Shown here: positions 7,965 to 15,099 of the stretch, one piece after another | Numbering within the stretch: position 1 is the first letter of the stretch | How the letters are laid out: the number at the start of each line of letters is the position of its first letter | Assembly (NCBI GenBank): GCA_003339415.1 | Contig: PDHQ01000582.1 | Coordinates: 1 to 15,099 of the forward strand | DNA from: Ophiocordyceps camponoti-saundersi (nom. inval.) | Taxonomy: Eukaryota > Ascomycota > Sordariomycetes > Hypocreales > Ophiocordycipitaceae | Direction: 5' to 3' | Length of the DNA: 15,099 nucleotides | The notes under the pieces: model-generated | The model's database searches: none | What the model was told of the DNA's origin: nothing | The model's input: only the letters and a program-made list of their open reading frames with translations | Translations under genes and position numbers: made by a program

Positions 7965-8765
7965 TTAGCAAGGCAGAGGTAAAACCCTAATACGCTCGCG
8001 GAAAAGAAGTAAAGCCTCGGCAGGCAGGGCTTTTATAAAGCTATCCGCAGGGTTATCTACGGAGGCGATCTAGCGGATTTCGATACGTTTATCCTATACC
8101 TCTTATCGTAACTAGTAATTATAAATATCGACATATCGGAGGTTTGTTTAAAGTTTTCGCGGGAGGTTTAGTTAGGAGTATAATCGTACGCTAATTATTA
8201 TAGTAAAGTATCGAGATGCCCGTTATTTAGATACCGAGTTCTTTAATTAAGCGGGATAGGGCCCGTTATTCCTTAGCGGCTTTAGAAAAGGCTAGGAGTT
8301 CCCTTTCCGTAGAGGAGGTTATAACGGTCGTTTGCTTTATAGCTTTCTAATTAAAAGTACCACTATCCTAAAGTTAGAAATAGTAACCCTAAGATGATTT
8401 GCGAGTATCCGGACAATTAGCGTAGGAAGAATCTAACGAGCAGATAGCCGTATAAGTTCTAGGACCGAAGGAGAGGGCGTAGTTAGCCGTATCGAGAAGA
8501 TAGGCTAGGCAACGCTTAATTTCATAGAAATAACGCGGCCCTAGGTTTAAGCGTAACCTCGTAAGCTTGCTAACCGTATACGCGATATCTGGTCGAGTGT
8601 AAATAGCGACGTGGAGAGCACTGCCTATTATTAAAAGATAGTATTTTAACGCAGAGCCGCTCCCTTATAACCTATCTAATAAGGATTTCTAACTATTATA
8701 AGCCCGATATTCTATATTAAAAAATACTAAAAGATACTATCCGGCACTCTCGTAACCTGAACGAT
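7965..8765 (-). mobile_element. Ty1/copia retrotransposon pol fragment (RT C-terminus and RNase H)
   Basis: The - strand reads YRAYNSQKSLLDRL, IGSALHVAIYTRPDIAYTVS, the RNase H start ICSLDSSYANCPDTRKSS, then TTVITSSTERELLAFSKAAK, YVDIYNYWLRQEV and VDNPADSFIKALPAE, ending in Cys-stop at 7965. These are the standard blocks at the end of copia polyproteins: TRPDIAYAV, the D/E/D RNase H, HVDIHHHWLR and PADxLTKALP. TAG/TAA replace Trp/Gln, and there is a frameshift near 8150. The third RNase H Asp block (family LCDN) reads LYYNN at about 8194-8205, consistent with two TG-to-TA changes. Gag, protease, integrase and most of RT are missing, so this is a truncated and dead copy. U copy 4 points toward it. 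Confidence 0.9.
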
Positions 8766-9394
8766 CTCCCTCCCTCCTCTTATATATAATTATCGTCCTA
8801 TTTTACTCCCTAACCTACTAATTAATACGTTTCTTCTACTAGTCTAGCTTTATAATATAGGTTATTAGACGGCCTCTTAATACTCGAGATTCGTGGCGCC
8901 CTTTTACCTAGGTATATTCGTCCCACTCTTACCTCTCTATATGTCTATCTATATAGCTATTTATAGCTATTCCTATCGTATATATATACGGGAAACAGAA
9001 CTAAGGAATAACAAGAGTAGGAAATAGTAGTACCTTTATAAGGATCTGTCACAAATAGACCACATGACTTATAAGTCTCGTACGATAGGCAGAGTCTATA
9101 AGGCATTTTTAGTATAATGTTTACGATGCCCTAATATATATAAGTATATACTAATATTAGTTATTTTATCTTATACGGTTTAGGTTATAGCTAAAAGATA
9201 AAGGGTAGGGATTGTAAAAAAAAACTAAATATACGACGGTATACCTATATTATCCCCTAAGTTTAATACCACCGTACTACCCCATGAAAGATATAACGTC
9301 CTAAGCCACCTATATTCTTTCTATTAACCTTAAGCTCTTAAATATATCCTAAGAACCTGCAACATTATAATAACGCTCGAGTAACTTAATTACT
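8766..9394. other. Non-coding stretch; possible copia LTR relic and upstream region of next gene
   Basis: No credible frame. Read on the - strand, TGTTATTCCTTAG begins at about 9017 and is followed by TA-rich sequence, a purine run (GAGGAGGGAGGGAG near 8774) and CAGGTTACGAGAGT just before the copia coding relic. That order would fit a 5-prime LTR and primer site joined to pol by a large internal deletion, but no matching 3-prime LTR was found left of 7965, so this is weak. 9020-9394 is AT-rich and may be the former promoter/leader of the gene starting at 9395. Confidence 0.35.
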
Positions 9395-11998
9395 ATGTCT
9401 CGCCGCAAAGCTTCCTCCCCCGGGCACTAACCTAGCAAGCGACACCGAAATCGACAATCCGATAACTAACCGTACGAAGAAACGACCCAATCCCTCGCCA
9501 CTTAAGATAAACATTTTAACGATACTACGAGTATATTTCAGGACGCTAAAAAATACTATATACTTATAGCTAAGATCCCTATAAGAGTTCTAAAGATAGA
9601 TTAGACGATCTCGAAAAATAGAATACTCGATAAGAAGCATATTAACTAACTCTACGAAGCGTTTTGTTAAGGAGCCCTACGACGAAATACGGTTAAAAAC
9701 CATATTACCGTCCTTTTCTCTCTTAATAAGTCCCGGCGCTTCCTGCAAAGTAAGAATATTAATACTAAACTACGTAATATTAAAACTATTTATAATTTGC
9801 TCGATTAGCTTTTAGAAATGCCGGTTAAGGTATTATCTGGCTAGCACCGGATTAAAGCGCTAAAAAGGTATAATTAAGAGTGTAACGGAGAGGAGGCTAA
9901 CTTATAGTAGCCCTGCCAGCTCTATAATAAAGGTCTAAGCCTCGTACCTTATTAATCTCGTGACCCTACGCTAATAATAATATAGATTCTATACTAGGGA
10001 ATATCGACTTAATATTACGTTTTAATCGGCAAACTCTCTTAAAGAACGATAACCACGGCGATATCTAGGCATAGGTAGTAGAGGCGGCCTCCTAAGATCC
10101 TAAAAGGTTCTAAGGCACCGCTTATAATATCGAAACCGAAATAGGACGCTGCCTCTTCCTAGAAGGCTAACCAGGCTTCCCGCTATAATAACTCGCTACT
10201 ATATAGCGTAACCCCGTTTAGAAAAATTATATTACCGCCTAGTACTCTACCGCCCTAGGCAGAGGTACTTTCGGGATTACTACGTAGGATTCGATAATAC
10301 GCCTTAGAGTTCCCGAAGTTCGCTACCCCCCCCGACCGCTATGCTTTATCTCTAATATTATTATTTATTATAGTTCTAGTTCGCTACCTTTTATTACGTT
10401 ACGCATAACCTCCGACACCTCTACCTTACCGCCTACTACCGCGTGATACCTAATAACTAGTATAAACTCGTAGCCGCCCTTCGCGACGATAATCCGCCTA
10501 CTAAGATCGAAAAGCTCCTTTTCCTACCCTAAAAAGACGCTAAATCGGGTAGCCTAACCGCGGAACGTAACGGTTCCCTACTTATCTAATTTACTAACGA
10601 CGAGTACGAATATATTTGCTATAAGCTTATAGAAGGATACGTTAAGATCCTCGACCTTACTTAAACTATAAACTTATCCTCGATAAAATATAAGGTACTC
10701 CGTCGAGTAATGAAATATATAATAAGCTAGCTAAATAACACGCCTACTATTATCTTCGACTAACGCGATAATTAGAAGCTATCCCTTTATAGAGACCTCC
10801 TCCCCGCCCTCCCGTCCTTTAGTACCGAACGCCTTAACGAAGCTAAATAGAGACCCGTTTTATTCCTACCACGTTTCGATACTAAACCTATTAATAAGCG
10901 CCTAGCGATTATTCTCTAGCATAAGTTACTCGACTTTACGATCCGTAATCTTAAAGTATTAAAGTAGCTATATTAAACTAACTACCTTACGCTCCCTAAA
11001 GAGGGAATCGATACCGATAACTACGCCGCCCGATTTAGCGACTAGTTCTAGTGCGGTCTGCTAGATATCGTTCGCTAGTATATCGGTCCCGACTTTCGCC
11101 CTACCTAGTCGCTAGCCGCAGATACCGATGCCGGTCCTTATAATAGCGGCGGAACCGAAACGTTTAATCTCGCCTAGGACCTCTGCACCTACGCGTTAAG
11201 GCTCCCCTTTATTGCCCGGGATAAACGCCTTCGTCGTATCCTTAAGTTAGCCGAGTTCCCTAAGACCCTCGCCGCCCTTTTCATATAGTAACTTTCGCCA
11301 TAATAATATACTACCTACCTATTATACTAAGTTCTCGAAACCGATAGCGGTAGTAATCCTAACGCCGAAAATATCGAAACCTAACGCTTAAACGCACCTT
11401 CGTTTATTGCCGCCACTTAGGATTTAACCCCCCCCTTAACCTTACTACCGCCTTCGCGAAAACGGGCTCCCCTAACCGTAACGCAGCTATTTAAAGCAAG
11501 CAGCTAACCACGTTCTAAGCCTCCCCCCGACGAAAATATTACTCTCCCCTTAAGTCCTATATATTCCTATAACGATACGCACTAAAAACGAGGCACCGCT
11601 AGCGAAAACGACGGAAACATACGTTATAATTCCGACAGCTTACTTCCTCCGTTACCCCTTCCTCGCACTAAAGCTAATTCCCCTAATACCACCCTTAAGG
11701 GCAACACTATCCCGTCCGTCCGCTATCCTTAACCTACTAATACCCCGCCGGCTACTAGCAAAATACCCTTAAAGCCGGGTTAGATAAGCCACCCCACGCG
11801 GTCCATATAGCAAGCAAGCCCTACTCTGCCTACTATAAGGACGAACAATTATGCCGCTAGTAGACCGCAGAATATAACGCTAAGGAATAAGTTAAACCGT
11901 TCCTCGCGGTCTGCCGGCATAATGTTTTCGTAGGGGCTAAAGGCAGACGATAGAAATAGTAGGGCACGCTAACTATATTTAGAGAGATTCTTTATTAA
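9395..11998 (+). pseudogene. Decayed large gene with ParB/sulfiredoxin-like N-terminal motif
   Basis: ATG at 9395 (MSRRKASSPGH) opens frame 2, which reads YYILIAKIPIRVLKID, ISKNRILDKKHIN, RRFLQSKNIN and MPVKVLSG-stop-HRIKALKRY. The last block (codons about 143-160, TAG taken as Gln) resembles the G-x-H/R-R-x-x-A-L signature of ParB-N/sulfiredoxin-fold proteins, preceded as usual by a block of the type I-P-(I/V)-x-x-L. After a shift, frame 1 (10000-10317) reads LLKNDNHGDIW and YNIETEIGRCLFLEG. Frame 3 (about 10341-11800) reads FTNDEYEYICYKLIEGYVK, LLDFTIRNLKVLK, EGIDTDNYAARFSD and RDKRLRRILKLAEFPK. Frame 2 again (about 11810-11998) reads KDEQLCRWWTAEYNAKE and CRHNVFVGAKGRRWKWW. Interruptions are TAG/TAA. 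The whole is about 860 codons, like a long fungal protein of unknown function. The ParB-like call is inference from one motif; the remainder matches no domain I know. Confidence 0.6.
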
Positions 11999-12780
11999 AA
12001 AAGTATAGTCTATATCGCCTACTATATTTTATTAATATTATAACTTTTTTCTTATAAACCTAACTACCGTCCTGCACCCTCTATAATATCCTAATATAAT
12101 ATTAATAATACTACCCGAGTATTAAGCTTTATATTCCCGGAAATAGTTTCTCGAAGAGATATTATAATTTACGCTCCCTACTACTATTTAAATCTATATA
12201 CTTTTATAGTAGAGTCTCTATAAACTACCTCGTTAAAGCACCTAATTTCCCTATATATAATATAATACTATATACCGTCTCTTTTTACTATCTTACTATA
12301 ATTATACCGCTAATATTATTCTTCTATTCTATCTTACCTATTCCGTACGAAAAATAAAATAATATAAGTTTTAATTATTTATATAACTACCGTATAGCCT
12401 TAGAGGAAACACGATAAAGAACACACGAGTGTAGATAATGTGAAGGATTCTTTGCAAAGGGACTATAATAACGGGGCCCTAAATTTTCTTCACCCTCGTA
12501 CGATGCTGCGGGTTAATAGGGCCTAGTGACGGGGCCGCTCACGATATTAAATAAAATTATAATATAAATATAATATAAGCACTAAATCTAAATACTACGT
12601 AGTAAAATAAAAAAAAATATCTAGCCTGCCGTTCTTCTTATAAAAGGACTAAATAATTAACGTGTCTAACTCGCCTATTAATTACTCTCTCTCCCTCTAT
12701 AGGTAATTACCTACCTACCTCCCTTATACGCCCTTAACACCTGCGGCACGCGTACTCCTCTACTCGAAGCATATATTAAA
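11999..12780. other. AT-rich intergenic region with a low-RIP island
   Basis: Mostly TA-rich sequence without a frame, probably the old 3-prime flank of one large gene and 5-prime flank of the next. 12405-12545 stands out with normal CpA/TpG (12421-12480 has about 3 CpA and 5 TpG). It carries two GGGGCC-containing blocks, AACGGGGCCC near 12470 and GACGGGGCCG near 12528. No RNA gene, terminal repeat or terminator hairpin could be established. TTAAA directly precedes the ATG at 12781. Confidence 0.5.
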
Positions 12781-15099
12781 ATGCCCCTTACCTATGATTT
12801 TTATAATAACTAACACTATTCCCACGACGATAACGAAGACCGGCCTTAATCTCCTACTAAGCTAGGATATATTAATAACTCGCTAGAATTTAAAGATAAA
12901 TATGCCCCCCTAGATAAGGAAACTACCCTTATCTAGCGCGGGTATACGATCGATTATACCTCTAAATCTCGTAAATTTTCCGGTAACTATTTCTATCACG
13001 TTATACCTAATTTAGGCTGATCCGAAACTAGCCTCTCGACTTCGAAGACTTACTAATTCTCCTAATTTTAATCCCGCCGAAGCCCTCTCTCTCTTCTAAA
13101 CCCGCTATACTATCGACTACGGACACTCTCGGGACGGTTGCTAGTCCTAACCCGCAAGCGTCGAAGATAATTACTATCTAACCTTCTATATAGATATAAT
13201 TAGTATTATTAGTCTTCCCCTTCGAACTATCTCGCGCTAAGGCGGATTTTTTAATAATATTACTTTTACCTTATAGCGTTAGTCCGCGCCTTACGCTTCT
13301 AAGCATACGATTAAACTGCTACTATTTACCCTTACTAACCGCATATTCCGTATCGCTATAGCGGGCTTGCGAGAAACCTAGTTTATCGTTATATACCCCG
13401 TCGAACTTAAGATTAACGATTCCGATAAAGTAAACCCGGCCGCTAGGCCTCGAAACCTATCTAAGGTAACCTCCGCCGGCACGGTAATATATACCGACTA
13501 CGCTAGCCACCTCGCGGAATATATTAAGGGCATATTCGAGACCTTAGAGCTTTACGGATCCGGTATTAAGCTTAGTTAGCGGCTTAACGAAACCCGTTCG
13601 CAAACCTTATCCCTCGCGAAGTAGGTTATATTCTAGCAAATTTTTATAGACTCCTAGCCTATATTCGCCTATAATTATCGTAACGACGCCTTCTAGACGA
13701 AGAACGAGCCCGCCTTTTACGCTTACGACCACGGTGCTAATACCTAGATTAATCTAAAACCCGTCCCCTCCCCCCGTGCCACCCCGGACCCCGATAGCGA
13801 TAACGTTATCCCCGCCCCGCACCCCTTTTCTAACCGCCTCCTTATGCTCTCTAGCGGGCTCGATGCTAGGTATAACTTTTCCGGAATCGCTCACGTCTCC
13901 TATACCCTCGCTGCTAATATATAATATTCCCTGCGAGAGCAAAGCGGGATACCCGACGCCCGCCACTCCACGCCGCCGCACCCCTCCGGCGACGTTAATA
14001 CCCCTAAAGTTAGACGCTTATACCTACTAGCCGACCGCACCCTCGTCGCCTAGCACTACGGCCGCCTTACCGACTTCACCTTCTACCCGCTCGCCTTCTA
14101 TCCCCGATTTAGTAATTTCTTATCTCTAGCACCACCTCGTTTCCTATAAGATATATACCGAGATAACCGTAGTAGCGACGCCGATCGCGCGCGTTACCTA
14201 GATATAGTATTATTCGGCTTTTTTTAGGGCTACTCTAATATTAAGCGTTCTATCCGTAGCCGCCTAGAAAACCTCCTAGCAGCGAAAGGTATCGGCACTA
14301 CTACGCTTACCCTCCCGCCGGCTAAGGCGGCGAGACACGGCGTAGCTACCGATACCAGGTATAAGAGGCTCCTCGGCGCCCTCCGCGGCCGCGCTAACCT
14401 AATAAACCCCGAGGTATCTATGCCGTTTGCGCGCGAAAGGGAGCAAATCGAGGCCTCTATTAGACTCTAGTCTTACGCCTTTCGCATAGAATAGGTCGTT
14501 ATAGTATGGACCCCGGAGCTAGCCGTCGAATACCGTAACTTCGGTACCGTCCTAGAGCCTATACTTAACCTAATCGACTTCTTCTTTTATAATAAATCCT
14601 CCTATATATCGCCCCTCCGTAACTTCTAGCCTAACGTTTTCCCTAGTATTCTCTCTACTTATAGCCGGATATTCGACTTCGTAATACGTGGTATAGATTC
14701 GCGCTTCCTTACCTCTCCCGATACCGGGCTTAACGTCGCCGACTCCGAGGCCGTAATTATTATCAACCGCCTCGGAAACTTTTATTTTACCGGCGACTCT
14801 AAGGTATTACCTACTAGGACCCTCGGCCTAATACTTATAATAGAAAGCCTAAAAAAGGGGGCATGGCCCTTTATTTCGCTAACGGTACTTAACTTCGAGC
14901 GGACTCCTAGTACGATAAATACCGGCTACCTCCGCTCTATTTTAGCCGATAAATAACTGCCGCTCCTACACTTTCCCGCGCTTAAGTTCTATTATAGCGT
15001 CCACGTCTCTAGCACTCGCTATAACGATATTAAGTTTAGTATCCTCGGGCGCGATCTTATTTCCTCCCCCCGGGATATTATAAACTTCGCCGTAACTAT
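12781..15099 (+). pseudogene. Decayed large gene of unknown family, runs off right edge
   Basis: ATG 12781 opens frame 1 (MPLTYDFYNN, KLGYINNSLEFKDKYAPLD, SRKFSGNYFYHVIPNLG). Between about 13000 and 13040 the signal passes to frame 2, which reads FNPAEALSLF, YTIDYGHSRDGC and SVEDNYYLTFYIDIISII. From 13103 frame 2 then stays readable to 15099, about 665 codons, with about 20 in-frame stops (15 TAG, 5 TAA, no TGA). Later blocks include HTIKLLLFTLTNRIFRIAI, LDARYNFSGIAHVSYTLAA, WTPELAVEYRNFGTVLEP, GNFYFTGDSKVLPTRTL and LGRDLISSPRDIINF. It is same-strand with the 9395 gene, 782 bp downstream. I do not recognise any domain; it looks soluble and long (over 750 residues, C terminus outside). The frame shift near 13020 could be an indel or a lost intron. 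The long frame conservation indicates that RIP changed bases but that few indels followed. Confidence 0.65.

Noticed and set aside
13754..14030. Overlapping open frames on both strands (13754-13981 minus, 13776-14030 plus)
   Set aside because: They lie inside the large frame-2 relic, are in other frames, are rich in Pro/Arg/Gly and show no protein-like conservation. They are shadows.
1..15099. Alternative genetic code with TAA/TAG read as Gln, as in some ciliates
   Set aside because: TAG also stands where Trp is expected, frameshifts are present, CpA/TpG depletion extends through non-coding DNA, and the protein relics (Rrp5, copia) are fungal in type. RIP explains all of this.
1..15099. CRISPR array, tRNA, rRNA or bacterial operon features
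   Set aside because: No regularly spaced short repeats, no cloverleaf or A/B box pairs that I could recognise, and no ribosome binding sites. Composition and relics point to a fungal nuclear genome.

Overview
This window looks like a decayed, repeat-rich region of a filamentous ascomycete (Pezizomycotina) genome that has been heavily hit by repeat-induced point mutation (RIP). Across almost all of it CpA and TpG are scarce, TpA is in large excess and CpG is kept. In 13441-13500, for example, I count 9 TpA, 1 CpA and 0 TpG. Reading frames that are otherwise clearly protein-like are broken by TAG and TAA where Gln or Trp codons are expected, with almost no TGA. I found no intact conserved gene. 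Nearly every coding feature is a relic, and each was recognised by reading through RIP-type stops and a few frameshifts.

Left end (1-660): a fragment of the ribosome-biogenesis gene RRP5, with the end of an S1 domain, an acidic linker and the first HAT-type helices, on the + strand. Middle (about 735-7870): four copies of a roughly 1.1-1.2 kb repeat, called U here. Each carries a relic of the same unrecognised protein of about 210-230 residues. Copies 1, 2 and 3 are on the - strand, about 2 kb apart; copy 4 is inverted. Copies 2 and 4 belong to a larger inverted pair (about 2762-4417 and 6203-7870). Each arm of that pair also holds a GTACGTAC-centred palindrome and a short lysine/glutamate-rich ORF. 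Copy 3 and an AT microsatellite lie in the spacer between the arms.

Right part: 7965-8765 is the C-terminal reverse transcriptase/RNase H end of a Ty1/copia retrotransposon on the - strand. 9395-11998 (+) is a decayed gene of roughly 860 codons with a ParB-like motif near codon 148. After an AT-rich spacer, 12781-15099 (+) is a second large decayed gene that runs off the right edge. From 13103 on it stays in one frame for about 665 codons, broken only by about 20 TAG/TAA codons. I do not recognise its family.

These genes no longer work together as a pathway. What the window records is genome defence: RIP acts on duplicated DNA, so the RRP5 fragment and the two large genes were presumably all present in more than one copy. 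Short islands with normal CpA/TpG (about 6545-6690 and 12405-12545) may be sequence that arrived later or escaped.
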